Positions 17,447-27,113 of a DNA stretch of 64,000 bases are shown in pieces. The notes beneath the pieces were generated by a model. That model saw only the letters and a program-made list of their open reading frames with translations. It was not told the origin of the DNA and searched no databases. Position 1 is the first letter of the stretch. Each line of letters opens with the position of its first letter. This DNA comes from Pseudomonas iranensis (GTDB lineage: Bacteria; Pseudomonadota; Gammaproteobacteria; Pseudomonadales; Pseudomonadaceae): contig NZ_CP077092.1 of assembly GCF_014268585.2 (NCBI RefSeq), forward strand, positions 1,612,001 to 1,676,000, given 5' to 3'. The translations under genes and the position numbers were made by a program.

Positions 17447-20400
17447 TGGCCAGCCTCTTTAGGAGTTTCAGTAGTCTCATCCGCGTCGGTCTTTTTGCGC
17501 TGACCGATGGACGACACAGTAACGAAGAACAGTGGGACCCAGAAGATCGCCAGGATCGTGGCCGTGAGCATACCGCCAATCACGCCGGTACCGATCGCAT
17601 GTTGACTGCCTGAACCGGCGCCGGTGGAAATCGCCAGCGGCACAACACCGAGAACGAAGGCCAGCGAGGTCATGATGATCGGGCGCAGACGCATGCGGCA
17701 GGCTTCGATTGCCGCTTCACGCAGGCTGCGTCCCTGTTCATGCAGTTCCTTGGCGAATTCGACGATCAGAATGGCGTTTTTAGCCGCCAGACCGATGGTC
17801 GTCAACAGACCCACCTGGAAGTACACGTCGTTGGACAGACCGCGCAGGCTGGTGGCCATCAGCGCACCGATGATCCCCAGCGGTACCACGAGCATGACCG
17901 CGATCGGAATCGACCAGCTTTCATACAGCGCCGCCAGACACAGGAACACCATCAGCAGCGACAGGGCATAAAGCGCCGGTGCTTGCGAGCCGGACAGACG
18001 TTCCTCGTAGGACAGGCCGGTCCAGGAGATACCGACACCGGACGGCAGCTTCTTGGCAATCGCTTCGACTTCAGCCATCGCTTCACCGGTGGAGTAGCCC
18101 GGCGCCGGAGCCCCGAGGACCTCGACCGCTTCCACACCGTTGTAGCGCGCCAGCTTCGGCGAACCGTAGACCCACTCGCCCTTGGCGAACGCCGAGAACG
18201 GAACCATGGTGCCTTCGGCGTTACGCACGTACCACTTCTTCAGGTCTTCGGGGCTCATGCGCGAGTCCGGCTGGCCCTGCACATACACCTTCTTCACCCG
18301 ACCACGGTCGATGAAGTCGTTGACGTAGCTACTGCCCAGCGCGATCGACAGGGTGTTGTTGATGTCGCTGATGGTGATGCCGAGGGCACTGGCCTTCTCG
18401 TCGTCGATTTCCAGCTGGAACTGCGGCTCATCGTTCAGGCCGTTCGGACGCACCTGGGTCAGCACCTTGCTTTGCGCCGCCATGCCGAGGAACTGGTTAC
18501 GCGCTTCCATCAGTTTTTCGTGACCGATACCGGCGCGGTCCTGCAGGAACACGTCGAAACCGGTGGCGTTACCCAATTCCAGAACCGCTGGCGGGGCGAA
18601 GGCAAACACCATCGCGTCGCGGAAGCTGAAGAAGTGTTGCTGGGCACGCGCAGCGAGGTTGAACACGCTGTTGTCGGCGTTACGTTCGCCCCACGGCTTG
18701 AGCATGATGAACGCCATACCCGAGCTCTGCCCACGGCCGGCGAAGTTGAAGCCGGTCACGGTAAACACCGAAGCCACCGCGTCCGCCTCACCGCCGTCCT
18801 TGTTCGGACGCAGCAGGTACTCACGCATTTCATCCACCACCACCTGCGTGCGCTGGGCACTGGAACCGGCCGGGGTCTGCACCTGAGCGAACAGAACGCC
18901 CTGGTCTTCTTCCGGGAGGAACGCGGTCGGAATGCGGGTGAACAGCCAGATCATGCCCACGACGATCAGCAGATACGCCAGCAGATACGGCGCCTTGCGG
19001 GTCAGCATGTTGCCGACGCCGCGCTCGTAGCTGCGTACGCCACGGTCGAAATTGCGGTTGAACCAGCCGAAGAAACCTTTCTTCGGGGTACCGTGCTCGC
19101 CTTTCGGAATCGGCTTGAGCATGGTCGCGCACAGCGCCGGGGTGAAGATCAGGGCAACCAGTACCGACAGGGCCATGGCCGACACGATGGTGATCGAGAA
19201 CTGCTTGTAGATCACACCGGTGGAGCCGCTGAAGAATGCCATCGGCAGCAGTACCGCCGAGAGCACGAGGGCGATACCGACCAGTGCGCCCTGGATCTGG
19301 CCCATGGATTTCTTTGTCGCTTCCTTCGGTGACAAGCCTTCTTCGCTCATCACCCGCTCGACGTTTTCCACCACGACGATGGCGTCGTCCACCAGCAGAC
19401 CGATGGCCAGCACCATGCCGAACATGGTCAGGGTGTTGATGCTGAAACCGGCGGCGGCGAGGATGCCGAATGTACCGAGCAGTACCACTGGCACAGTCAT
19501 CGTGGTGATGACGGTGGCGCGGAAGTTCTGCAGGAACAGGAACATCACCAGGAACACCAGCGCGATCGCTTCGACCAGCGTGTGCACCACGCCTTTGATC
19601 GACTCGGTCACCACCGGAGTGGTGTCGTACGGGAACACCACTTCCATGCCTTGCGGGAAGAACGGTTTGAGGCTGTCGATGGTGTTGCGCAGCGCTTTGG
19701 CGGTATCGAGGGCGTTGGCGCCGTTGGCCAGTTTCACCGCCAGACCGGAAGCCGGGCTGCCGTTGAACTGGGCGCTGATCGCGTAGTTCTCACCGCCGAG
19801 GCCGACTTCAGCCACGTCTTTGAGGCGAACCTGCGAACCGTCCTTGTTGACCTTGAGCAGGATTTCCTTGAACTGCTCAGCAGTCTGCAGACGGGTCTTG
19901 CCGATGATCGTCGCGTTCAGTTGCTGGCCCTGCACGGCAGGCAAGCCACCGAGCTGACCGGACGATACCTGGACGTTCTGCGCAGCAATGGCGTTTTTCA
20001 CGTCGACCGGGGTCAGGTTGAAGTTGTTCAACTTGGCCGGGTCGAGCCAGATACGCATCGCGTACTGCGCACCGAAGACCTGGAAGTCACCGACACCGGC
20101 GGTCCGCGAGATCGGGTCCTGCATGTTCGACACGATGTAGTTGGACAGGTCGTCCTTGGTCATGCTGCCGTCGCGCGACACCACGCCGATCACCAGCAGG
20201 AAGTTCTTCACTGCCTTGGTCACGCGGATACCCTGTTGCTGCACTTCCTGCGGCAGCAGCGGGGTGGCCAGGTTCAGCTTGTTCTGGACCTGGACCTGCG
20301 CGGTGTCGGAATTGGTGCCTTGCTCGAAGGTCGCGGTGATGGTCATGCTGCCGTCGGAGTTACTTTCCGACGACACATAACGCAGGTTGTCGATACCGTT

Positions 20401-20607
20401 GAGCTGTTGCTCGATGACCTGCACCACGGTGTCCTGCACGGTTTGTGCGGACGCGCCTGGGTAGGTCACCTGGATCGCAATGGCCGGTGGCGCAATGCTC
20501 GGGTATTGGTTGATCGGCAATTTCAGGATCGAAAGTGCCCCGACCAGCATGATCACCAGGGCGATTACCCAGGCGAAAATCGGACGGTCGATGAAGAATT
20601 TTGACAT
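17443..20607 (-). CDS. emhB: RND efflux pump (TtgB/EmhB/MexB type)
   Basis: This 1054-residue inner-membrane HAE1-type drug/proton antiporter exports hydrophobic drugs, solvents or polycyclic aromatics. The N-terminus [19 protein letters not shown] and the proton-relay aspartate pair in [19 protein letters not shown] (TM4, about residues 407-408) are intact. So is the C-terminal half repeat with [12 protein letters not shown]. Length is as usual for AcrB/MexB. It lies 3 bp downstream of the adaptor gene and overlaps the outer-membrane factor gene by 4 bp. Confidence 0.93.
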   Translation of the reverse strand: MSKFFIDRPIFAWVIALVIMLVGALSILKLPINQYPSIAPPAIAIQVTYPGASAQTVQDTVVQVIEQQLNGIDNLRYVSSESNSDGSMTITATFEQGTNSDTAQVQVQNKLNLATPLLPQEVQQQGIRVTKAVKNFLLVIGVVSRDGSMTKDDLSNYIVSNMQDPISRTAGVGDFQVFGAQYAMRIWLDPAKLNNFNLTPVDVKNAIAAQNVQVSSGQLGGLPAVQGQQLNATIIGKTRLQTAEQFKEILLKVNKDGSQVRLKDVAEVGLGGENYAISAQFNGSPASGLAVKLANGANALDTAKALRNTIDSLKPFFPQGMEVVFPYDTTPVVTESIKGVVHTLVEAIALVFLVMFLFLQNFRATVITTMTVPVVLLGTFGILAAAGFSINTLTMFGMVLAIGLLVDDAIVVVENVERVMSEEGLSPKEATKKSMGQIQGALVGIALVLSAVLLPMAFFSGSTGVIYKQFSITIVSAMALSVLVALIFTPALCATMLKPIPKGEHGTPKKGFFGWFNRNFDRGVRSYERGVGNMLTRKAPYLLAYLLIVVGMIWLFTRIPTAFLPEEDQGVLFAQVQTPAGSSAQRTQVVVDEMREYLLRPNKDGGEADAVASVFTVTGFNFAGRGQSSGMAFIMLKPWGERNADNSVFNLAARAQQHFFSFRDAMVFAFAPPAVLELGNATGFDVFLQDRAGIGHEKLMEARNQFLGMAAQSKVLTQVRPNGLNDEPQFQLEIDDEKASALGITISDINNTLSIALGSSYVNDFIDRGRVKKVYVQGQPDSRMSPEDLKKWYVRNAEGTMVPFSAFAKGEWVYGSPKLARYNGVEAVEVLGAPAPGYSTGEAMAEVEAIAKKLPSGVGISWTGLSYEERLSGSQAPALYALSLLMVFLCLAALYESWSIPIAVMLVVPLGIIGALMATSLRGLSNDVYFQVGLLTTIGLAAKNAILIVEFAKELHEQGRSLREAAIEACRMRLRPIIMTSLAFVLGVVPLAISTGAGSGSQHAIGTGVIGGMLTATILAIFWVPLFFVTVSSIGQRKKTDADETTETPKEAGQ

Positions 20608-20610
20608 GGG

Positions 20611-21768
20611 TTACTCCCCTTTGCCGCCGGCGGCTTTGTCAACTGCCTGTGCGGGGGCCGGGTTCTTGGTGCCGACGTTAGTCGCCTCGGTCGCTTTGAC
20701 CTCGACGCCCGGTTTGACGTACTGCAGCCCTTCGGTGATCAGACGATCGCCGGCTTTCAGGCCATCTTCGATCAGCCACTGGCTGCCGACAGTGCGGCTG
20801 GCCTTGAGCTGACGCAGCTCGACCTTGTTATCGGCGCCGACGACCAGTGCGGTCGGGGTGCCTTTGAGGTCGCGGGTCACGCCTTGTTGCGGCGCGAGGA
20901 TCGCTGCGCTGTTGACGCCGGCTTGCAGCTGGGCGTGAACGAACATGCCTGGCAAGAGGGTGTGATCCGGGTTCGGGAACACCGCGCGCAGGGTCACCGA
21001 GCCGGTGGTCTGGTCAACCGAGACTTCGGAGAATTCCAGCTTGCCTTCGAGCTTGTACTGGCTGCCGTCTTCCAGGGTCAGCTTGACCGCAGCGGCGTTG
21101 TCGCCGGCCTTCTGCAGACGGCCGCTTTCCAGCTCGCGGCGCAGCTCCAGCAGTTCCACCGACGACTGGGTCACGTCGACGTAGATCGGGTCGAGCTGCT
21201 GAATCACTGCCATTGCATCGGCCTGGCCATTGCTGACCAGTGCGCCTTCGGTGACCGAAGAGCGGCCGATACGGCCAGAGATCGGCGCGTAGACTTTGGT
21301 GTAGCGCACGTTGATCTGCGCGCTCTGCAACGATGCTTCCGATTGCAGGCGGTTGGCCAGTGCGGTGTCGTATTCCTGACGGCTCACGGCTTGTTCGTCG
21401 ACCAGTTGCTTGTAGCGGTCGGAAATCGACTTGGTCGAACGCAGCTCGGCTTCGGCGCTTTTCAGCGTAGCTTCATAGACCGACGGATCGATCTGATACA
21501 GCTGCTGGCCGGCTTTGACGTCGGCACCTTCCTTGAACAGACGCTTGAGGATGATGCCGTTGACCTGCGGGCGAACTTCCGCGATGCGGAACGCACTGGT
21601 GCGGCCCGGCAGCTCGGATGTGAGGGTAAAGGCTTGTGGTTGCAGGGTGACGACGCCGACCTGAGGAGGCGGAGCGGCTGGGGCCGCTTCTTCCTTTTTA
21701 CATCCGCTGAGCAGCGATGCCAGGGCGACGGCAGTGACCAGAGCGGTAACAGCTGGCTTGAATTGCAT
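20611..21768 (-). CDS. emhA: RND efflux periplasmic adaptor (TtgA/EmhA/MexA type)
   Basis: This 385-residue membrane-fusion lipoprotein links the pump to the outer-membrane channel. Start MQFKPAVTALVTAVALASLL leads into a lipobox with Cys23 (LLSGCKKEE). The next parts are a lipoyl-like half motif, an alpha-helical hairpin and the beta-barrel region (GRIGRSSVTEGALVSNGQ). The start at 21768 removes 12 residues that do not resemble a signal peptide. It is first in the operon and faces the divergent repressor gene across the operator. Confidence 0.92.
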   Translation of the reverse strand: MQFKPAVTALVTAVALASLLSGCKKEEAAPAAPPPQVGVVTLQPQAFTLTSELPGRTSAFRIAEVRPQVNGIILKRLFKEGADVKAGQQLYQIDPSVYEATLKSAEAELRSTKSISDRYKQLVDEQAVSRQEYDTALANRLQSEASLQSAQINVRYTKVYAPISGRIGRSSVTEGALVSNGQADAMAVIQQLDPIYVDVTQSSVELLELRRELESGRLQKAGDNAAAVKLTLEDGSQYKLEGKLEFSEVSVDQTTGSVTLRAVFPNPDHTLLPGMFVHAQLQAGVNSAAILAPQQGVTRDLKGTPTALVVGADNKVELRQLKASRTVGSQWLIEDGLKAGDRLITEGLQYVKPGVEVKATEATNVGTKNPAPAQAVDKAAGGKGE

Positions 21769-21856
21769 GAAGATCCTCGGGTCAGGCGCGCAAGAAGCGC
21801 ACAAGAAGTGTGAAAGAGTAAAAATCGGGCACCGGGTGGATAAGTAGCTTGCTAAG

Positions 21857-21890
21857 TAATATACTTACGTTCATGGTTGTTTGTAAACAC
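21857..21890. promoter_or_regulatory. TtgR/EmhR-type operator
   Basis: On the minus strand, GTGTTTACAAACAACCATGA followed by ACGTAAGTATATTA is almost identical to the published TtgR operator of P. putida (GTATTTACAAACAACCATGA, then ATGTAAGTATATTC). It lies between the divergent adaptor and repressor genes, where TtgR covers both promoters. Confidence 0.85.
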
Positions 21891-22034
21891 CTGCGCCGCG
21901 TACCCACCCTGATACAAAAGTCGTCGCAAGGTTTGAAATTGTAGGCCGGGGAGTCGATTCGCGAGAGATCGCCCCCTCTTTATTCAGCGGATATTCAGCC
22001 ATCCCTGAAACATCCTGTTTGAGGTTTTACTGCC

Positions 22035-22667
22035 ATGGTCCGTCGTACCAAAGAAGAAGCTCAGGAAACCCGCAGCCAGATTCTGGAAGCGGCCGAGAAA
22101 GCCTTCTATGAAAGGGGGGTTGCCCGCACCACCCTGGCGGACATCGCGACCCTCGCCGGCGTGACGCGTGGCGCCATCTACTGGCATTTCAGCAACAAGG
22201 CCGATCTGGTCCAGGCCATGCTCGACAGCCTGCACGAACCGCTGGATGAACTGGCCAAGGCCAGCGAAAGCGAGGACGAACCGGACCCGCTGGGCTGCAT
22301 GCGGCAGTTGCTGATTCATTTGTTTCATCAAGTTGCACTGGACCCGAAAACCCGGCGCATCAACGAAATTCTGTTTCATAAGTGCGAATTCACCGATGAA
22401 ATGTGCGATCTGCGCCAGCAGCGCCGGACGGCCAGTCTCGATTGCAACGTGCGCATCGGCCTGACCTTGCGTAATGCGGTGAATCGCGGCCAGTTGCCGA
22501 AAGATCTCGACACTGCCCGCGCGGCCATCAGCATTCATGCCTACATCGACGGCCTGCTGTACGGCTGGCTGCTGGCCCCGGACAGCTTCGAACTGCACGC
22601 CGAGGCTGAACGCTGGGTCGACACCGGGCTGGACATGCTGCGCCTGAGCCCAAGCCTGCGCAAATGA
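22035..22667 (+). CDS. emhR: TetR-family repressor of the efflux operon (TtgR/EmhR)
   Basis: This 210-residue TetR regulator opens with [20 protein letters not shown] and the helix-turn-helix [21 protein letters not shown] at about residues 35-55. The C-terminal domain is of the TtgR/AcrR type that binds many drugs and flavonoids. The gene is divergent from the efflux operon and the shared gap contains a TtgR-type operator. It is therefore the expected local repressor, released when hydrophobic ligands bind. Confidence 0.92.
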   Translation: MVRRTKEEAQETRSQILEAAEKAFYERGVARTTLADIATLAGVTRGAIYWHFSNKADLVQAMLDSLHEPLDELAKASESEDEPDPLGCMRQLLIHLFHQVALDPKTRRINEILFHKCEFTDEMCDLRQQRRTASLDCNVRIGLTLRNAVNRGQLPKDLDTARAAISIHAYIDGLLYGWLLAPDSFELHAEAERWVDTGLDMLRLSPSLRK

Positions 22668-22821
22668 AACAAAATGCGCAATTGCCCGGCAGGATGTCAA
22701 TCAGCCGCTATGGCCGATTATTGCGGCGGGGAGTTTAAACGTAGCGAGTCGTGGATTTTGTAGGGAAATTGTGTCGCTGTTGTGAAACGGTGTTCGCAGG
22801 CTCTTACCCTGCGCCAACAGC

Positions 22822-22857
22822 AAAAAGCCCCGGACTCTCACAAGTCCGGGGCTTTTT
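22822..22857. terminator. Bidirectional intrinsic terminator
   Basis: A perfect 15-bp stem (AAAAAGCCCCGGACT and its complement) with a 6-nt loop lies between the convergent ends of the TetR gene and the reductase gene. A and T runs on both sides allow it to work both ways. Confidence 0.92.
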
Positions 22858-22878
22858 CATTGCTGCACTACAGCGTGC

Positions 22879-23928
22879 TTACAACGTCGGATAGTCGATA
22901 TAGCCGACCGGACCCTTGCCGTAGAAAGTCTCCGGATGCGGCTCGTTCAACGGCGCATCGGACTGCAAACGTGCCGGCAGGTCCGGGTTGGCAATGAACG
23001 GCACGCCGAACGCTACGGCGTCTGCCTTGCCGCTGGCCAGCCACTCGTTGGCGCTTTCCTTGGTGAACTTCTCGTTGGCAATGTATGGGCCACCGAACGC
23101 TTCTTTCAGTTGCGGGCCGAGGCTGTCGGCGCCTTCTTTTTCGCGCGAGCAAATGAACGCGATGCCGCGCTTGCCCAGTTCACGGGCGACGTAGGTGAAG
23201 GTTTCGGCGAGGTTGTCATCGCCCATGTCGTGGGAATCGGCGCGCGGTGCCAGGTGCACACCAACGCGACCAGCGCCCCAGACTTCGATCGCGGCGTCGG
23301 TCACTTCCAGCAGCAGGCGCGCACGGTTTTCCAGCGAGCCGCCGTACTGGTCGGTGCGCTGGTTGGTGCTGCTTTGCAGGAACTGGTCGAGCAGGTAACC
23401 GTTGGCGCCGTGGATTTCCACGCCGTCGAAACCGGCGGCCTTGGCGTTCTCGGCGCCGGTGCGGTAGGCGTCGACGATGTCGGCGATTTCAGCAGTTTCC
23501 AGGGCGCGCGGGGTTGGGTAGTCGGCCAGTGGGCGCACCAGGCTGACGTGGCCCTTTGGCTGAATGGCGCTTGGCGCGACCGGTGCTTCACCGTTCAGGT
23601 ACGAAGGGTGGGAAATGCGGCCAACGTGCCACAGTTGCAGGAAGATCTTGCCGCCGGCGCCGTGAATCGCCTTGGTCACGTTGGCCCAGCCACGCACTTG
23701 ATCGTTGGACCAGATGCCCGGGGTGTCCGGGTAGCCGACGCCCATCGGCGTTACCGAAGTGGCTTCGCTGAGGATCAGGCCGGCCGAGGCGCGTTGTACG
23801 TAGTATTCGGCCATCAGCGCGTTTGGCACACGACCTTCGTCGGCGCGGCAGCGGGTCAGCGGGGCCATGATGATGCGGTTGTTCAGCTCGATGTCGCCGA
23901 GTTTGATCGGGTCGAAAATAGTCGCCAT
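22879..23928 (-). CDS. xenB: Old yellow enzyme family reductase (XenB-like)
   Basis: This 349-residue FMN-dependent NAD(P)H oxidoreductase of the old yellow enzyme family reduces activated alkenes, quinones and nitro compounds. Its sequence is very close to XenB of P. fluorescens and P. putida: IMAPLTRCRADEGRVPNALM near residues 20-39, HGANGYLLDQFLQSSTNQR, and the C-terminal YGKGPVGYIDYP. Start MATIFDPIKLGDIEL at 23928 is family-typical. It is the last gene of an arsR-MFS-xenB operon (29-bp gap to the transporter), which points to stress induction by electrophiles. Confidence 0.92.
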   Translation of the reverse strand: MATIFDPIKLGDIELNNRIIMAPLTRCRADEGRVPNALMAEYYVQRASAGLILSEATSVTPMGVGYPDTPGIWSNDQVRGWANVTKAIHGAGGKIFLQLWHVGRISHPSYLNGEAPVAPSAIQPKGHVSLVRPLADYPTPRALETAEIADIVDAYRTGAENAKAAGFDGVEIHGANGYLLDQFLQSSTNQRTDQYGGSLENRARLLLEVTDAAIEVWGAGRVGVHLAPRADSHDMGDDNLAETFTYVARELGKRGIAFICSREKEGADSLGPQLKEAFGGPYIANEKFTKESANEWLASGKADAVAFGVPFIANPDLPARLQSDAPLNEPHPETFYGKGPVGYIDYPTL

Positions 23929-23956
23929 GTCTAAAACCTCTTGAATGGAAAGTTGA

Positions 23957-25123
23957 TCAGTTGGATGCAGGCGCCAGCTCGGCATTGCCGTTCTGGCGGA
24001 AAGTAATCAGGGTCACCAGCAGGGCAAGCACAGCCAGCGCGGCGGCGGCCAGAGGCACGCTGGTCAGGCCGTAGCCGTGGGCGATGACGCTGCCGCCGAC
24101 CCAGGCGCCGAGGGCGTTGCCAACGTTGAAGGCGCCGATGTTCAGGGTCGAAACCAGGTTCGGTGCAGCCTTGCCGAAGGTCACCACGTTGACTTGCAGC
24201 GCCGGCACAGCGGCGAAACACGCGGTGGCCCAGAGGAACAGAGTGATTTCAGTCGGGATCAGCGCGACGCTGGTCCAGCTCAGCACGGTGGAAACCACGG
24301 CCATGGCGATGAACACGCCGATCAGCGTGGCGGCCATGCCCTTGTCGGCGAGTTTGCCGCCGATGATGTTGCCGACCGTCAGGCCCAGACCGATGAGCAT
24401 CAGCGTCCAGGTCACGCCACGCGGCGACACGCCGGTGACTTCCCCAAGCAGTGGGGCAACGTAGGTGAACAGGGTGAAGACCGAGGCGGCGAACAGCGCG
24501 GTCATGCTCAGCGACAGCCAGATGCCGGCACCCTTGAGGGCAGCGAGCTCGGCGCGCATGTCGAGTTTCTCTTCGTCACGCTTGGCCGGCAGAAAGCGGA
24601 TCAGGCCGATCAGCGCGATCACACCGATGACGGTCACCGCCCAGAAGGTCGAACGCCAGCCGGCTTCCTGACCCAATGCGGTGCCCAGCGGTACGCCGAG
24701 CACGTTGGCCAGGGTCAGACCGGTGAACATCAGGGCGACCGCCGAGGCACGTTTGTTTGGCGCGACCAGATTGGCCGCCACTACCGAGCCGATGCCGAAG
24801 AATGCACCGTGGCACAAAGCGGTGACGACCCGGGCAAACATCAGCACGTTGTAGTCGCTGGCGATGGCGCAGAGCAGGTTGCCGACAATAAAGATGCCCA
24901 TCAACGCCACCAGCGCGGCCTTGCGCGGCAGCTTCGCAGTGGCCAGCGCCATGAACGGCGCACCGATGGCCACGCCCAGGGCGTACCCGGTGACCAGCCA
25001 GCCGGCGCCGGGAATCGACACACCGAGGTCCGCCGCCACGTCGGGCAGCAGGCCCATGATGACGAACTCGGTGGTGCCAATGGCGAAGGCGCTCAGGGCG
25101 AGGATGAGAAGCGAAAGGGGCAT
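23957..25123 (-). CDS. MFS transporter, DHA1 type (YdhP/AraJ-like)
   Basis: This 388-residue major facilitator protein with 12 hydrophobic segments opens MPLSLLILALSAFAIGTTEF, as in the YdhP/AraJ/PbuE group of drug or sugar exporters. The TM1 motif IGTTEFVIMGLLPDVA is complete. It lies between the ArsR-type regulator (34-bp gap) and xenB, so it probably exports the compound that induces the operon or the product made by the reductase. The substrate is unknown. Confidence 0.85.
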   Translation of the reverse strand: MPLSLLILALSAFAIGTTEFVIMGLLPDVAADLGVSIPGAGWLVTGYALGVAIGAPFMALATAKLPRKAALVALMGIFIVGNLLCAIASDYNVLMFARVVTALCHGAFFGIGSVVAANLVAPNKRASAVALMFTGLTLANVLGVPLGTALGQEAGWRSTFWAVTVIGVIALIGLIRFLPAKRDEEKLDMRAELAALKGAGIWLSLSMTALFAASVFTLFTYVAPLLGEVTGVSPRGVTWTLMLIGLGLTVGNIIGGKLADKGMAATLIGVFIAMAVVSTVLSWTSVALIPTEITLFLWATACFAAVPALQVNVVTFGKAAPNLVSTLNIGAFNVGNALGAWVGGSVIAHGYGLTSVPLAAAALAVLALLVTLITFRQNGNAELAPASN

Positions 25124-25157
25124 GCAGGTTTCCTTGTCGGCTGGCTGACGTTAAGGG

Positions 25158-25460
25158 TCAGAGCTCTTTACTGAGAGTGCTGAGAAACGCCTGGATGACG
25201 TCCTCGTTACGTTTGAAGAAATGCCACTGCCCGGCCTTCTGGCTGCTGATCAGCCCGGCCCGTTGCAACGTCGCCAGGTGTGCCGATACGGTCGATTGCG
25301 ACAGGCCACAACGCTGATCGATCTGCCCGGCGCAAATACCGTATTCGTGGTTGTGCAACTGCTCGGGGAATTCGCCTTTCGGGTCTTTCAGCCAGTTGAG
25401 GATGTCTCGCCGTACTGGGTGCGCCAGGGCTTTTATTATTTCGTCGAGGTCGAGGTTCAT
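25158..25460 (-). CDS. ArsR-family winged-helix regulator
   Basis: This 100-residue regulator has a winged helix-turn-helix (HPVRRDILNWLKDP; CGLSQSTVSAHLATLQRAGL, about residues 53-72). It lacks the clear metal-binding Cys cluster of ArsR/SmtB in helix alpha-3. Its cysteines (Cys43, Cys51) are isolated, so a thiol- or ligand-based sensor is more likely than a metal sensor. It heads the operon with the transporter and xenB, and AT-rich dyads just upstream are probably its operator. Confidence 0.88.
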   Translation of the reverse strand: MNLDLDEIIKALAHPVRRDILNWLKDPKGEFPEQLHNHEYGICAGQIDQRCGLSQSTVSAHLATLQRAGLISSQKAGQWHFFKRNEDVIQAFLSTLSKEL

Positions 25461-25483
25461 GGCTTGGGCTCGTGGTGGCAGTG

Positions 25484-25573
25484 GCGATATATCGCGATGG
25501 AGCGAACTTTAAATCGTTGGATCGCGATATACCAATATGAATTCGGTCTGACGAACGCATAAATCGCTATATC
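25484..25573. promoter_or_regulatory. Repeated CGATATA dyads, likely ArsR-type operator
   Basis: Three related words occur within 90 bp: the perfect palindrome GCGATATATCGC (25484-25495), ATCGCGATATAC (25521-25532) and ATCGCTATATCG (25563-25574). They lie between the divergent starts of the ArsR-type gene and acpH, and are much more AT-rich than the surroundings. Confidence 0.5.
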
Positions 25574-25628
25574 GGGTTATAACGATACGAGGATGCTGGA
25601 GGAGCGAACGCAGTGCTAAGCTGCGCCC

Positions 25629-26270
25629 ATGAACTATCTCGCGCATTTGCATCTCGGCGGCCAGCGCCCCGGTCAATTACTCGGCAGCCTGTATGGCGAC
25701 TTCGTCAAAGGTCGGCTGCAAGGCCAGTTCGACCCGGAGGTGGAGGCGGCGATCGCCCTGCATCGGCGCATCGACGTCTTCACCGATCGCCATCCACTGG
25801 TCGACATCGCTCTGGGCCGCTTCAGCGAAACGCGGCGGCGCTATGCCGGAATCGTCCTCGATGTGTTTTTCGATCATTGCCTGGCGCGGGACTGGACGCT
25901 GTATGCCGACCGGCCGCTGGAGCAGTTCACCGCAGACGTCTATCACGTGCTGTCCCGCGAACGGCAATTGCCGGAACGGCTGGCAAAGATCGCCCCGCAC
26001 ATGGTCGCTAACGACTGGCTGGGCTCGTATCGCGAATTCGAGGTGCTGGAACAGGTGCTGCGCGGGATCTCGCGGCGCCTGACCAGGCCGGAGGAATTGG
26101 CCGGGGCCATGGCGGAGTTGCGGCGGTTGTATGAGCCGCTGAGTGAAGACTTCAGCCTGTTTTATCCGCAAGTGCAGGATTTTGCGCAAAACTCTGATCC
26201 ACTGAGATCTGAATGTGGGAGCGAGCCTGCTCGCGAATGCGGTGTCTCAGCCAATATAGATGCTGAATGA
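25629..26270 (+). CDS. acpH: Acyl carrier protein phosphodiesterase
   Basis: This 213-residue protein resembles AcpH, which removes 4'-phosphopantetheine from acyl carrier protein. Family marks are MNYLAHLHLG, GSLYGDFVKG, HRRIDVFTDRHP and DVFFDHCLARDW. Family members are about 190 residues long. Here the frame runs into a REP element, so the last about 19 residues include CGSEPARE, which is the translated REP sequence. That tail is probably not functional. Confidence 0.85.
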   Translation: MNYLAHLHLGGQRPGQLLGSLYGDFVKGRLQGQFDPEVEAAIALHRRIDVFTDRHPLVDIALGRFSETRRRYAGIVLDVFFDHCLARDWTLYADRPLEQFTADVYHVLSRERQLPERLAKIAPHMVANDWLGSYREFEVLEQVLRGISRRLTRPEELAGAMAELRRLYEPLSEDFSLFYPQVQDFAQNSDPLRSECGSEPARECGVSANIDAE

Positions 26271-26303
26271 CACGGCGCCTTCGCGAGCAGGCTCGCTCCC
26301 ACA
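26214..26303. repeat. REP pair overlapping the 3' end of acpH
   Basis: The forward unit at 26214-26237 lies inside the acpH reading frame, and the reverse unit at 26280-26303 lies just past its stop. The pair separates the convergent acpH and olsA genes. Confidence 0.9.
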
Positions 26304-26318
26304 GGGGATTTGTGTTTT

Positions 26319-27113
26319 TCAGGCGGCGATCAAATCGCCTGCGCGACGCGGTTCGGCAGGTTTCGTCACCTCACCAAACAACACCTTCTGCACCGCCTGC
26401 TGCGCTTCGAACGCCAGCGCCGCACGCTCGCGGCCCTCACAGGCAATCGGCTTGAGCAGATGCACCTCGACATCGCCGCAGTCGTGGCTGAACAGGCGCA
26501 TCAGGTGCGAGAGCAGGTCATCGTCACCAATGAACGGTGCGAGCGTGTCGATTTCGCCGTCACGCAGATAACGGATCGCCACCGGTTGCAGCATCACCTC
26601 GGAATCGATCGCCGCCGACAGCAGGCGACCATGGAAAGTGCGCAGCGAACGGCCATCGGTGGTGGTGCCTTCGGGGAACATCAGCAGCGCATGTTCGGTT
26701 TGCAGATGGCGGGTCATCTGCTTACGGATCAACTGGCTGTCGCCCGACCCCCGGCGGATGAACAGGCTGCCGGCCTTGGCCGCGAGCCAACCGGCCACCG
26801 GCCAGGTGCGCACTTCGGCCTTGGACAGAAACGACAGCGGCGTGAGCATGCCCAGCAGCGGAATGTCGGTCCACGACACGTGATTGCTGACCCACAGCAT
26901 CGGCTGTTTCGGCAGCTCGCCATGGACTCTCACGCGAAACGGCAGGGCATTGCTCAGCCGCGCCATGAAGAAGCGCGACCAGCGCTGGCGCCGCTCCATC
27001 GAGTGGGCCAGACCGATGCGTTCGAACACGCCGAACACGCTGGCCATGGTCAGCCCCAGCGTCACCACCAGCAGCACTCGCGCGATTCGCGCGTACACCC
27101 GCAACCGGCTCAT
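26319..27113 (-). CDS. olsA: Lyso-ornithine lipid O-acyltransferase
   Basis: This 264-residue membrane acyltransferase of the PlsC family completes ornithine lipids by adding the ester-linked acyl chain. The HX4D motif is His78-Asp83 in NHVSWTD, and FPEGTT follows about 70 residues later. There is a membrane segment near residues 10-30. Its ATG overlaps the stop of olsB (TAATG), and that pairing decides the choice over glycerolipid PlsC. Confidence 0.88.
   Translation of the reverse strand: MSRLRVYARIARVLLVVTLGLTMASVFGVFERIGLAHSMERRQRWSRFFMARLSNALPFRVRVHGELPKQPMLWVSNHVSWTDIPLLGMLTPLSFLSKAEVRTWPVAGWLAAKAGSLFIRRGSGDSQLIRKQMTRHLQTEHALLMFPEGTTTDGRSLRTFHGRLLSAAIDSEVMLQPVAIRYLRDGEIDTLAPFIGDDDLLSHLMRLFSHDCGDVEVHLLKPIACEGRERAALAFEAQQAVQKVLFGEVTKPAEPRRAGDLIAA

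Noticed and set aside
17740..19332. A long open frame (530 codons) on the plus strand opposite the RND pump gene
   Set aside because: It is a by-product of high GC third positions in the real minus-strand gene. The pump gene has full family motifs, while this frame has a His/Arg/Gln-rich composition and no motif.
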